From contig CM033405.1 in NCBI GenBank assembly GCA_019426215.1, positions 7,107,001 through 7,171,000 of the forward strand: 64,000 bases of DNA. The letters are read 5' to 3'. The stretch is from Buddleja alternifolia. Its lineage: Eukaryota > Streptophyta > Magnoliopsida > Lamiales > Scrophulariaceae. Made by a program: the position numbers and the translations under genes. Positions 45,085 to 56,958 of the stretch are shown here, piece by piece. The notes under the pieces are model-generated. The model had not been told where the DNA came from and made no database searches. It saw only the letters and a list, made by a program, of their open reading frames with translations. Numbering within the stretch: the first letter of the stretch is position 1; every line of letters starts with the position of its first letter.

Positions 45085-47290
45085 ACTCAATGCCACTCTT
45101 TGTGGTATCTTATACCCATCCTTTCCAGGTGTCGGTCCAAAATAGCCTGAGCTAGTGGTTTGGTGAATGGGTCAGCTACATTGTCAGCTGAAGCTATTTT
45201 CTGCACTGCTATCTCCCCCCCCCCCCGCAACGATCTACCTGATGATGTGAAATCTTCTCTCAATGTGTTTAGACTTGTTATGAGACCTTGGTTCCTTGTC
45301 TTGCGCTATCACTCCATTGTTATCACAATAAAGTGGTAATGGGAGCTCTGCACTAGGAACCACTTGAAGTTCTCCTAAAAACTTTGTTGGTCTCAAGTGG
45401 CATACGAAAGGGTCTAGAAGGGGGGATTGAATAGACCCTGAAATTCTTTTCTAGTTTTAATTGTTTATGTAAAGGTAACTTAGACAATAGTTTTGAGTAC
45501 TTGACCAAGGTGGATCAGGCGCTCAGCACTTATATCAGGGTTAGCACATCGGAAGATTTTTACAAGTCTGAAATATTAGGTGCTTAGAAAGAGTTTAGTC
45601 ACTTTATAGAACTTTGATAATGTATGCTTTATGATAATGTATGAGAATGATAAACAATAAAGCAATAAAACAGTAAGTAAATGAGACACGAGAATTGTAA
45701 GGTTCACTGGGTTTGTGTAATCCTAGCTACGTCCTTCTACTCCTTTCCACACAGGAGGAATTCACTAAAAATGGATCACAAAGCTTCACAAAGATAGCTT
45801 CAACACACTAGCGAATGGTGAAGACTTGATCCCGAGTTCCCTGGTCACAAAGATTTCAACTCGGGTAAGATCTGCTTCTGACAATGCTTCTCTCACAAAG
45901 AAATACTGCTTTGTCTTCAACAACTTTGTCACACAGCTTGAAAAGGTTGATGGGTTTTTATCACGGTTTCTTTGATTTAAAAAGTTCAAATACTTTTGTA
46001 ATATCTCTTTAGAAAGGATGGATTCTTCTATGAAGAGGTAAAAGATATTGGTGTGGCTGTGGAGATGTATAAGCTCAAAGAAATTTTGGCTATGGAGGTT
46101 TTGAGCTTTTAAGGATGAATATAGATTTCAACAGCGTAATTGTATATCAAGCTTTTGATAATAATTCTCGGTGTTAAGGGTTGAGCTTTGAGTATCTATT
46201 TATAGACTTTTTCTCAGGATTTGTCCGTTGGACACATGCAAGGGCGTGTTGATCATGAGGCGCGTGAAACAGTCCTTTTTTCTGACATCTTCAAAAATTC
46301 TGCTGCACAAAGTTGGTAGCAGACCTACTTTGAGTTGACAGTCAATGGGGAAGGCTTATCCGTACCGTCAATACTCCTTATCACATTTAATGCTCTTATC
46401 AAGCATTTAATGTATTTGAATTTATTTCCAGTTGAAAATAAATGTCCATTGATGATTGCATTTAATAACTTATTGACTTCGGATTAACTTCAGGTGTCGA
46501 CAGGCGCTTGTGGCGTTATCATCCTAAATTGATTCTTAGGTGCTTTGACAGTCGCTTAGAGAATCCTTTATCTTTAAAGTCTTTAGATGCTGATCTTCGA
46601 TTTCACTTTGATAGACTCACCTAGAATTCTATCTTAGCTCAAGCGCTAAATACTAGTCTAAACTATAGAGATAAAATGCCTTAACTAAAATCACAACTCG
46701 ATAACTTGAAACGCTTATACACATTCTAATAAAGATAAACTTACATATCTTTGGGGTCTAACATAAAATTTATCTTGTCATCATCAAAACATCTAACATG
46801 AAATTTCCTAACAAACTTCCTCATCCAAACAACTTCTCTAGCTGTCTCTGAGGCTGCCACATATTCTGCTTTAGTGGTGGAATCAGCAGTTGTGCTTTGC
46901 TTGGAACTTTTCCAAGACACCGCCCCACCATTAAGCGTGAAAACAAACCCTGAAGTGGATTTTCGGTCATCCGCATCAGACTGAAAGTCTGAATCAGTGT
47001 AACCTTTCGTATTCAGATCTCAACCTCCATAGATGAGAATCATATCCATAGTTCTTTTAAGATACTCTAGGATATTTTTCACACCTATCTAATATTCTTT
47101 TCCCGGGTTTACTTGAAATCGACTCACCACGCTTACTGCATAAGCAATGTCAGGTCTTGTACACAGTATTCCATACATCAGGCTACCAACTGCAGAAGCA
47201 TATAGTACATTACCCATCTCATTTCTATCTTTCTCATTTTGAGGACACATAGATTTAGATAAGTGTACTCCATGTCTCATGAAAAAGAAA
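45085..47290 (-). pseudogene. RNase H of the decayed copia, split by a solo LTR
   Basis: Minus-strand translation gives the RT thumb/connection (YASAVGSLMYGILCTRPDIAYAV, 47280-47089), then SDFQSDADDRKSTSGFVF near 46960-47000 and TTKAEYVAASETAREVVWMRK near 46830-46890. The frame is broken at 46813 by the solo LTR and resumes left of 45385 with the CDNNGVIAQDKEPRSHNKSKHIE segment and the VADPFTKPL end. A 12-C homopolymer at about 45218-45229 lies within the tail. The duplicated target base pairs account for the break. Confidence 0.8.
45385..46813 (-). repeat. Solo LTR related to the Sirevirus LTRs
   Basis: Ends TGTTGG and CCTAACA, 1,429 bp, flanked by a perfect AACTT duplication (45380-45384 and 46814-46818). 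It shares with LTRs A-C the start (CAAGTGGCATACGAAAGGGTC), the GGTTCACTGGGTxxTGTAATCC block, the AGATTTCAGCTC-like block and the end (CATCTAACATGAAATT), but it is shorter and more diverged. No internal region remains, as expected after LTR-LTR recombination. Same orientation as the composite's LTRs. Confidence 0.9.
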
Positions 47291-48077
47291 TCCCTTTTTA
47301 GAGTTATCCATCCTAAATATCTTTAGGACCTTCTCTAGGTAAAGAACCTGGGAAAGACCGATCATTCTATTTGTTCTATCTCCATAGAAACGAATTCTTA
47401 GAATCTACGTTGCTTCTCCCAAGTCTTTCATGGAAAACGTACTCGAAAGCCATTTCTTGACAGTGGTTAGCATTCCCACGTCATTTCCTATAAGTAAAAT
47501 GTCATCTACATATAGTACTAAGAACGAGGTCTTGCTCCCACTAGTCTTTTTGTAGACACAGGGTTCATCTTCGTTCTTAATGAAGCCATATCCCTTCACT
47601 ACTTCATCAAAATGAAGATTCCAGCTTTTAGATGCTTGCTTGAGACGGTATATGGACCTCTCAAGTTTACATACTTTATGGATATTGATCTCGGAATCAA
47701 AACCTTTTGGTCGTTCCATATAGATGTCCTCTTCCAAAAATCCGTTCAGGAAAGCAGTCTACATCCATCTGCTATATCTCATAGTCTAAGTATACAACTA
47801 TAGATAATAGTATTCAGATGGACTTTATCATGTCCACGGGTGAAAAGGTCTCTTGATAGTCAATTCCTTGTCTTTGACTATAGCCTTTTGCTATGAGCCT
47901 GGCTTTATAGGTGTCAACTTTACCATCGCTACCAATCTTTCTTTTGTAGATCCATTTGCATCCTATAGGTTTGATACCTTCAAGACAATCTACCAAGGTC
48001 CAGACTTGGTTCGATTGCATAGAATTCATCTCTGTTTCCATTGCTTCTCGCGATCTTGAAGCGTCGACATCCACCAT
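47291..48077 (-). pseudogene. Reverse transcriptase of the decayed copia
   Basis: Frame 48077-47814 carries MQSNQVWTLVD, IGCKWIYKRKIGSDGKVDTY and KARLIAKGYSQ. After a frame change near 47800, frame 47737-47405 carries EEDIYMERPKGF and LYVDDILLIGND with the catalytic Asp pair intact. Several stops lie between 47740 and 47810. The RNase H follows downstream on the minus strand. Confidence 0.85.
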
Positions 48078-49220
48078 CGCTTGATCATAGGTAGAGGGGT
48101 CATCTTCATGACCTTTTTCTACGACAGTGTGGAGCTCTAGCTCCCTCTGCAGTAGATGCCCATACTTCTCAGGTTCTTGCGGTATTCTACCAGATCTACG
48201 TGGTAATTGTGCTACTCGGCTCTTGGTCTTTGGTAGATGTCACTGAGGGAGTTTCATTTTGTTCTTCTAGAACAATCTTTCTATCTTTGCCCCCTTCCAA
48301 GATGAACTCATCCTCAAGGAAGTGAGCTTGGAGGGCAAAATGATCATTTGATCATCATATAGGTAAAAGAGAAATCTCATGGAATTTTTAGGATAACCAA
48401 TGTAATGTCTCATTAGGGATCTTGTCTCCAACTTCTCTACTTTGGTGTTTTTAACATAAGTAGGACATCCACAAATCTTGATGTGGTTAAGACTTGGTTT
48501 CCTATTATTCTACACCTCATGTGGAGTTTTAGGAACAGATTTGGACAGACATCTGTTCAATATATAAGCAGCAGTAAGGAGCGCATGTCCCTGTAATGAA
48601 ATATGTAAATTAGTGTAGCTTAGCATGGAACGAACCATGTCCAACAGTGTTCGATTTCTACGCTCGACTATACCATTTAATTGAGGAGTTACTGGTGGTG
48701 TTAGTTGTAATATTATTCCTTGTTCCCTTAGGAACTCATCAAACTAAGCGCTCACATATTCTCCTCTACGATCCGAACATAGAGTATCTATATTTTGGCC
48801 AGTTTGATTTTCTACTAAAGCTTTGAATTCTTTAAACCTTTCAAAGGATTCAAACTTTTGGTTCATCAAATATGCTAGACCATATCTTGAATGGTCGTCT
48901 GTGAAAGTGATGAAGTACTAGAAATCTCCACGAGCCATTTCTCCAAATGATCCGCAAATGTCGGTATGCACTAATCCTAGGACTTGAGTAACTCTTTCAA
49001 AAGTCCCGGTAAAGGAAGATCTAACCATCTTGCCTAAGAGGCATGATTCACATGTTGTATATGGATCTGATCCCAGTTAGCTTAAAAGCCCATCTTTCAC
49101 CATTTTGTGGATCATGTGTTCTCCAGCATGACCTAGTCTAAGATGCCACTTAAGTCTTAAGTTAGCTTCTTGCCTACCACGTTTATGTGTTACAACATTC
49201 ATAACAGAAGAATTATGGAC
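48078..49220 (-). pseudogene. Integrase of the decayed copia
   Basis: No long open frame, but shifted frames show the integrase core: a DDHSRYG segment near 48890, CSDRRGEYVS near 48760-48785, and TPQLNGIVERRNRT near 48650-48695, giving D, D and E. KPSLNHIKICGCPTYV follows near 48470. The CAT/CHC zinc region (HASWQDG area near 49030-49060) is only faint. At least eight stops or frame changes are present. Confidence 0.75.
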
Positions 49221-49222
49221 AT

Positions 49223-49582
49223 TCAAATAATACAAACCATAACTAAAGATGCATTCCCAACCTTTTTTTTACCATAATAAATGTCACAATTCAATTCAGA
49301 AAAACGGAATGTATAAGCATTCTTAACTAATACAGGAATCGAAACAATGTTCTTAAGCCCCTTGGGCAAAACCAAAACATCATTTAAAAACAATAAATAT
49401 CCAGAATTCAAAATTAAAGAAGTAGCTCCAATCCTAGTAGCTGCGACGCTTTCCCCGCTACCTATTTTGATCAGCACTTCTTCTCGGCCCAGCTTTCTAC
49501 TTCTCTCCATATCCTGATCCATACAACACACATGAGCACTAGCCCCTGAGTCTAGAATCCATGAAATAGAAAAAATGTTCAT
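49223..49582 (-). pseudogene. Protease of the decayed copia
   Basis: An open frame of 119 codons with the active site ISWILDSGASAHVC near its start, and NDVLVLPKGLKNIVSIPVL, the usual copia protease C-terminal block. This is the best-preserved part of the element. Confidence 0.85.
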
Positions 49583-49599
49583 AGAACAATTAGTTTCAT

Positions 49600-50470
49600 A
49601 AACGAAAATTTCAATACCTTTTACGCCTTTGCCTAATTTAGGACATTTCCTCTTCTAGTGGCCAAGCTCATCGCACTCGAGACATCTATCCATCGTTTTA
49701 GGTCCTTTGCCCTTATAAAACCCTTGAGCCTTTCCCTTACCCTTTTGAACGCCCCCGTTTGCCCCTAGCTCGCCAGCCTGCCTTTTGTTTGCCTTATTCT
49801 TCTTAGACTTAGACTTTTTAGGTCCAGAAGAGATAACTACGGAAGTTTCCTTTCCCTTTGGTTTCATTTGAGATTGTGCAGTAACCAACTTATTCATTAG
49901 CCCTGCTAAATTGCACTCTATCTCATTGCAGTTAAAGTTAATAACAAATTGGGGGGAAGGAATCAGGAAGAAACTGCAAGATTAAGTCAGTTTGAAGGGT
50001 GGCGTTCATGGTAAAGTCGAGAGCTTCCAATCTCTCAATCCTCGATATCATTTTGAAGACATGATCACCAACCTTCTCACTTTCTTTCATCATGGCTCCG
50101 AAAAGCTCTTTCGATATCTCATATTGTGCAGTTCGACTGTGCTCACTATAGAGCTCAACCAGGTGTGCCAGGAAAGCTCTTGCAGTGGGCATCTTATCGT
50201 GTGACCTTTGAAGTTCATTAGTCATAGATCCCAGCATGTATCCCCTAACCCGAACGTCGTCCTTGACCCATTTTTCATGGGCTTGGACTTCTTCATGCGT
50301 GACTCGTGTTCTAGCAGGTGCTGCTGGGATATCAGCTTCCAAGACGTATCCCAGAGACTCCATGTTGAGGACAATCCTTATATTTCAATGCCAATCCACG
50401 TAATTGGGTCTATTCAGGATATTCTTTTCGAGTAGAATTAAAAGTGGGTTCGTCAGATTTGAGAGAGATA
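49600..50470 (-). pseudogene. gag of the decayed copia
   Basis: Frame 50363-49938 is a UBN2-type gag (EEVQAHEKWVKDD, MPTARAFLAHLVELY, LFGAMMKESEKVGDHV). Translation continues upstream to about 50460 (NRPNYVDW, then one TGA). A frame change near 49935 leads to a basic Lys-rich stretch and a zinc knuckle (CLECDELGH, then a TAG, then KRKC) at about 49640-49680. Confidence 0.82.
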
Positions 50471-51839
50471 AACAAGAAAATAACTACAGAAATAAATTAG
50501 ATTTAATTAGATTACTTGTAATTTATTTAACCAAGAAAAATTAAGGACTTTAAAATATCTTGGCTCCCACTACATTTTTTTGAATCCTACACTCGTGGTT
50601 GTATATTTGTATACTTAAGTTTTTTTGCCTTCTCAACATTTTTTATCTTCTTATCTCTTCTTATTCAAGAAGTTTGATATCTTCTTATTTTGAATTTCTC
50701 CATGATATGGACCATCTTTCCCATGGTGCCTACATTATGGAAAATGATGCCCAAATAACGAAAGGTGCTTAAATCATTTGACTGCATACTTATCAAGTAC
50801 TTGTTCAAGTGTGAAACTTCCAACTTGTAAAGACTAGGCTGGTTATGGTATTAAACATCACAAATAATTTGTAAGGCTGACATGTTGACAAGAGAAGGTT
50901 GAAAGACAGGTAGAACACCTTCTCTTTAAACTTACTATAGAGTTGACTTCTCTCCAGAAGTTGGGCTGAATTTCTTATCCTATGCTAAGCAAATTATATC
51001 CCAATCTTTTGCTTCCATGGAGATTCAACATCAAGCTATTTTCTTCTCTTGGTGGCTTGACCTTTATGTTTTTCTATGTTCAAAGAACGAGACAGAGAGT
51101 GGCATTACAAGAAACCTGTACCCCTTCCTAGATTTTGTCAAGATTGCTTTGTTGAGATTATGCATATTTAGAAACGGAAGAGTTACAAATGATATTGCAA
51201 TGGAAAAATATGAAGGTTCATGTCTTTTCAGACTTGTCTCTAAATAGTGTGAATTTCAAGAAAAGAATACTTGCCAAATTTTCATTGTTGCTCAAATAAT
51301 TTATCATATTTGGGTTGTTTCATTTATGGTTTACCACTTTGTTGAGTATGATCTCACCATTCTTTGCTTTTACTTGTCTCCTTTTGTTTTCCATATCCTT
51401 ATTATAAAGTTTTATCACCTTTTTTGGTTTAAGGTTGGGCTATTGGGCTTGGGGAAATGACTCCAAAAGGATCTGAACCGGATTGCGGAAACTGCAGATA
51501 CATCCACCTCAGAGGGTCTACACTATGTATTGATTGGTAATGAAGTTAGCTCATGGACACCGGGAGCAATGTGACTTTGGCGGAAATCATTAGTGGTGTC
51601 TATTTTGTTAATTAGATGGATTGTCTTGTTGTGTTTGCTAATAACGTTGATTTTTATTTGGATTGTTAGTGTTAAACCTTTAGTAGATGAATATTTGACA
51701 TATATTTGTCTTTCATAATTAGAGATGTTTATATTGTTATGAATTTAGATTGTGTAATATTTTTTTGGTTTGTGTTTTTTGTAATGAATAGGTGCGTAGA
51801 GAATTAACACAAAAAATAGAAAATTTAAAATACAAAATA
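50471..51839. other. Unassigned AT-rich DNA
   Basis: No domain recognised. A 76-codon plus-strand frame at 51017-51247 has no support. A CATTACAAGAAACC string at 51103 resembles the CACTACAAGAAA terminus seen at 52126, and could be the other end of a CACTA-like element. The expected 3-bp duplication is absent, however (TGG left, TTA right). Confidence 0.4.
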
Positions 51840-52126
51840 AGAGACAGATTCTGAGACGGAAATTCGTCTCAAATTTCAGACAGAATTTTCAGTCTCAAAT
51901 TTGAGACGTAAATTTCCATCTCAAATCGGAGACGGATTTCCGTCTCTGATTTGAGACGAGGCCTTCACCCACCATTTTTGGGAAATTTTCGTCTTTGATT
52001 TGAGACGAGGCCTTCACCCACCATTTTTTAGACGAAAAAATTTCGTCTCAAATGGGTATTAGAGACTGATTTTGGGGTATCCGAGACGGGAATTTTTTGT
52101 CTCTGATACCCTGTTTTCTTGTAGTG
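51840..52126. mobile_element. CACTA-like element terminus with subterminal repeats
   Basis: The right end reads, inverted, CACTACAAGAAAACAGGGTA, the classical En/Spm-CACTA terminus. Inward from it, GAGACGGAAATT/AATTTCGTCTC units recur about a dozen times in both orientations, and a 31-bp unit (GATTTGAGACGAGGCCTTCA...) is repeated at 51950 and 51999. Such subterminal arrays bind the transposase in this superfamily. No transposase coding was found. Confidence 0.7.
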
Positions 52127-52599
52127 TTAAGGCATCTTATGCACTTAATAAAATTTCAAATTATTTTCAAATGCATCACCCGCATAACTGAGAAACATTA
52201 CACATTTGTAGTAATTTTAATAAGTTTAGTGGAGAGCGAGGATGTCCCACATCATTTACTAACTCGGTATCATTTAATTGGGAGAATTTAAATTGTCAAA
52301 GTTTGGTCTGATTTTGCACATTAGTCAATTTATATAGTGCAATTATTATATATTTAACATGCATTAATTTATACTACTAATAAACATGCCTATCAATATA
52401 TAGATATATATGGAATTAAATAAATAAAATCATCACACTTGATCATGGATTTTTACTAGAGGGCGTGAGCCAATGGGCCATCACTAAAAGGTAAAAAGCG
52501 AAATCTATCTAATCTTCATGGGCTTCTCGTCTCCACCAGTCTCTCCACCAGTCTTGAATTATTCTATTACAATGTTTTAAAACAACCTATACATTATTT
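52127..52599. other. Unassigned AT-rich DNA
   Basis: Nothing recognised. A 64-codon plus-strand frame at 52097-52291 overlaps the CACTA end and is probably chance. Confidence 0.4.
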
Positions 52600-54905
52600 T
52601 TAAGGAAGTAATAAATTGCCTCAATTCCGGCTTTACAATCCATAGAAAGAAAGGTACATCGAATAAAACATAAGTCCATGATCGGTGTTACCATCACATA
52701 AGACATGCTCTCAATATTAAAGCACTTATGTTGATTATTTAAAATTTCAGTCCAACTAAAAAGTCCTTTATAAAATTCCTAATTTTATATATTCTTTATT
52801 TCAATTAAAATCAATTTAGTCCTACTAGATGACCTAGACAAAAAAAATTATTAATTAAGTATATCTACCTTTAATTAAAATAATATTAGTCTAACTAAAA
52901 CAAATGCATAAATTATCGAATCTTATTTTATTATGATTTAAAGTCATCATTTATTAGAAAAAAATTTATTTGATTAAAGAATTAATTATTAATCATCCAA
53001 CAAAAGTAATTTATATTCCTTATTCAAATATCTAAGTATTTTCCAAATTGAGGAAAAATAATAATATTTAATCCATAAATTAATTATTAATCTCCTAGAA
53101 AAATAACTAATTATTCTAATTAAATATATTTATTCCAATTAATCTTATTGAACTCGATTTCATCAAACCCGAGTCACCATCCTTTTTGGTCCACTCATAT
53201 TTAATTTAATTGGGCCTAAAATTAATAATTGGAAAATTATACACGAGCTATTAATTTCTATTGGGCTAATTTTAATTAAAATCCAAATCACCAACCCTTT
53301 GGTCCATTTGGAAAGAATTAAATTAAGCTCAAACTAATTAATAAGTCAAAATTTAAGTAATTCTCCAATTGGGCTTAATTTTAATTATTCCGGGTCATCA
53401 TCTTGTTGACCCACCCAAATAATTGAAATTTACCCAAAACCCGAATACTAAATTTCACCCAACTCAAAGCCCAATTTTCAGACCGGGGTCCATGACCCAT
53501 TTCAGCGGGCCGTGTGTCAAACACATGGCCCAATCAGGTTGTGTGGCTGTGTCGCCAGGCGCCGTGTTAACACACGACGCTTGGTGCCTTTAAGCGCACG
53601 GCGCCCAGTGCTGTGCCCCTTGCACTCGGGGCCTTCGGGCCCCATTTTTTTCTCGTTGTTTGATTTTTCTAATATCATAAAAGTTCTCAGATTTATAGTA
53701 AACATAAAAATCAAATTCTTCTAAGCTAAAAACCATAAAAAATGCAAATTTAAGAACGCATAAAACGCATGCTTCAAAAACACATAATATACATATCATA
53801 AATCACATAATATTGATCAAATATGCAGATCAGAGATTGGCTCTATTACCATTATTGGGTTTCGCAAAAAATTGCACAGCGGAAGGTTTAAAATACCCAC
53901 AGTGTTTTCTCGATTTACATATTGAATCATGAATTCGCTAAAACAAACAAAAACGTACCCGTTGAAGCGAAGTGGTTGGAGAACTCGATTCTCCTTCAAA
54001 AATTTGGATGGTCGTACCCTCCAAGTCTTCGAACCCGTGCAATCCACCCTTCACGAATTCCTTGAAGCTTTCTTGAATTTTTTATCCGAATAACGAACAC
54101 ACGTTGTCTCTAAATAATCACGCGGATTAATTGACAAAAAAATTTCTTCCTATTTCTCCTCGGTGACCGACAGCTAGAGTGTTTTTGGAGAGAGGGAGGA
54201 GTTTTTCTTTTTCTTTCTAAGAGAGTTGTATGAATTGTGAATTCAACTCGGTCAAAAATCTTTAAGTGATTTATTTTATATCACTTAACTTGCTGACCAA
54301 TACAAGAGGCAAGAGTCCAAGTTGGGCATCCTTATGGACGCCCAACCCACCCATATGATGCGTCCATATGGACCCTCTTATTTGGTTCGGCTTTTGTCTT
54401 TTGTTTTAATTAATTATCTATTATTTGATTAATTATTTATTATATCCAACAAATAAATTAATTAATTAAATAACCAAATTAATTAGATAAATTAATTCAT
54501 TAATTTATTTTCTTAAGAAATTAATTAATAATTGATCTTATCTTTATAATTAATTATCTCATCTAATGAGCAATTAATTAATCATGTTTAATTTATCCCA
54601 TAAATTAAATCTCCTAGAATAAAATAGAAAATCTTTTTATTTTTCTTCATCAATCCTTTAGCGCGACTTTTTAGGTTCGTTTCGTTTGATAATGAGAGGA
54701 ATCGAAAGGAAGTGGGTAACATCTAGCTAGTCACGTGGCCCACTTCGTAGCCCAAACAAAGTCGAATGAATGGATCATTCCACAACCTTTTAATAGTAAA
54801 TTTCGTATACCTATAAATCATTTGTTCACGTGTCTCAGTCAAGTGAGAGTCACAGTAATGTCAAACTCACTGAACTTGACTATATGTATCAATTATAATA
54901 ATACG
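52600..54905 (-). mobile_element. Copia remnant: truncated 5' LTR, primer site and untranslated leader
   Basis: Plus strand 53839-53851 (GGCTCTATTACCA) is a mutated complement of the TGGTATCAGAGCC primer site. To its right, 53856-54905 resembles the LTR at 43502-45071 (GCGAAGTGxTTGGAG, GGTGACCGACxGCTAG, TCAAGTGAGAGTCA blocks) but is cut at about 54905 by LINE sequence. To its left is a non-coding leader of about 1.2 kb, AT-rich apart from a GC-rich patch at 53500-53640. No gag frame follows. It could be the estranged 5' end of the copia at 43502-50470 or a separate related element. Confidence 0.6.
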
Positions 54906-54909
54906 AGAT

Positions 54910-56955
54910 TGTTGAGCTTGATTTAGTGCCTTGCAGAATCGTCTCTAATATTTTGGACAAAAACTTTGATCTCCATTATCTATAATCACATAGGACTCTT
55001 ATACTGGAGAAAAGTAGATCTTGTGATTCCCAAATGCCTCTCCAAGTCAGTGACGGTCTAGTCCCCAATTCGGCTTCAAAGATTGAAGAATTCAAAAAGT
55101 ATTTAGCTCAAAAGACCCTGCTCATCAAACATGAAGTTTTTGTCAGAATTCTCCATGTCTATTTAGCCAAGATGGACATATTGAAAGCTTTAAGCTCTCT
55201 GAAACCAAGACCTCCCTCCTCATTCTTCTTATATTATCGATTCCAAGGTAGCTAGTGAATTTTCCTAGTCTGCCTATTGTGCCACCAATTGTTAGCCATG
55301 TCAGATTCAATTTCTACGAGAAGAGAATCTAGCAACTTGAAACAACTCATACTGTATGTCGGGATAGCTTGAATTACCGCTTTCAGAAATACTTCTTTAC
55401 CCACTTGGAATAAGAAATGCGAATTCCACCCATTGAATCAACTCTGTATACGGGTGCCAATTCCCACAAAAATCATCTTCTTAGAACGCCCCACCACCGA
55501 TGAGACACTTAAATACTTGTCGTGCTTCTCACGTATCTGGTCTCCCAGAATTCCTACCAAATTTGACCGAACCTCTCTCAGAATATTTTTACTAAACACG
55601 AGCCTAATTTTTCAAAATTTACTTGCTGACCCAAGGCCTTCTCGTATTTTTGTAGAATGTCTTTTATACATAGCAGGGTGGGTTCAGAAGCTTGAACATA
55701 TAACATAGTGTCATCCACGAAAAGGAGGTGAGACACCCTAGGGGCGTGTCTCGCCACCGCCACTCCCTCAAAATCACCCCATAATTCCGCTGCCTGGATC
55801 ATACAACTCAAAACCTCGGCGACTAGTAGATATAAATGTGGCAACAACAGATCACCTTGACGGATTCCCCGTTGAGGCGATATATATCCAAACTGGTTAT
55901 CCGTAAGCATAAACGAACATGTGACTGATGAAACACATAACATTATTAAAGAAATGAACTCTTTACTAAAACCTAACCTTACCAAAACTTTCTCTAAGGA
56001 AATCCGTTCCACTCTATCATAGGCCTTGCTCATATCCAACTTCAAAGCAACATGTCCCTCTTTAACCTATGACTTGTTCTTCAAATAATGATTTATTTCA
56101 TAAGACACAAGAACATTGTCAGAAATCAGCCATCCAGGAATGAACACTGACTGACATTCAGAGATAATGGTGTCAAGAAACTGTTTAATTCTATTGGCTA
56201 TAGTTTTGCAAGCAATCTTATAAATAACATTACATAAGCTAATAAGTCTAAAATGGGAAACAAGTTCTGGGATCAAAACAATATGAGTGAAATTTAGTTT
56301 ATGGGGAAACGATTTTTTATCAAGCATATCGACAACACAGGTCGTAACATCATGACCAATCACATGCCAAAATTTCTGATAAAATATAGGAGACATGCCA
56401 CCTAGCCAGGGGACTTAAAGTGATGCATATGTGAAATGGCTTGTATTACCTCGTCAGCAATGAATTCCCGGCTCAAAGGATCGTTCATCTTGTCGGATGC
56501 CCGAGGTTGTATATTCCTAGCACTTTGTCCAGTTTGGTTTTCAATGGTCGGACCGATGTGAATATATTCTAGAAATAGCTCGGGATTATACTGTGCACAC
56601 GAGAAGGGTAATCCTACCACACTCCTCCCTCATTCCTAGGCTTATCTATTGTGTTATGATGGCGTCTCTCTGAGGCACAATTATGAAAAAATTAATGTTA
56701 AGATCACGCTCACGCATCCAGAGCCCGACTCCTTTGATGCCAAATTATTTCTTCACTAGCTCTCAACTCCTCTAACTCCTTCCGGAGAGATAATTCACGG
56801 CCCTTAAAGTTGTTGGTGATCTCCTCGGAACAAAGATTGATAATTTCTTTCCCAATACTCTTATGCGACTAGAGGCATTACTACCCGTCATTTGACACCA
56901 CCTCAAAAGGCCAATCCTATATTTTTTAATATTGTTCCACACAAGGTCAGCAGAG
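54910..56955 (-). pseudogene. LINE ORF2: linker, reverse transcriptase, C-terminal region
   Basis: ORF2 nicks the target and reverse-transcribes from it. Seen in shifted frames: ERDLNINFFHNCASERR near 56680, NIFTSVRPL near 56560, FRLISLCNVIYKIACKTIANRIK (56290-56190), MKLDMSKAYDRVE (56045), PQRGIRQGD (about 55880), LLFVDDTMLY (about 55715, normally FADD), and the GGLGFRELKAFNMSILAK block near 55170. At least six stops or frame changes are present. The first Asp of the catalytic pair and its neighbour are retained. Confidence 0.85.
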
Positions 56956-56958
56956 CAT

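Larger units (their letters stand above)
43502..50470 (-). mobile_element. Decayed Ty1/copia element with a solo-LTR insertion
   Basis: Right to left: gag, protease, integrase, RT, RNase H, polypurine tract and 3' LTR. No 5' LTR or primer-binding site adjoins gag at 50470. It is either lost or separated by later insertions. A candidate partner LTR at 53856-54905 is related but diverged. Multiple stops and frameshifts are present in every domain. A solo LTR sits inside RNase H. Confidence 0.8.

Noticed and set aside
51103..52126. Complete 1-kb CACTA element
   Set aside because: Left end mismatched and 3-bp flanks differ (TGG against TTA). Only the right terminus is claimed.
53517..53799. Overlapping frames in the GC-rich patch of the copia leader
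   Set aside because: Three overlapping frames on two strands with no domain. GC-rich stretches lack stops by chance.
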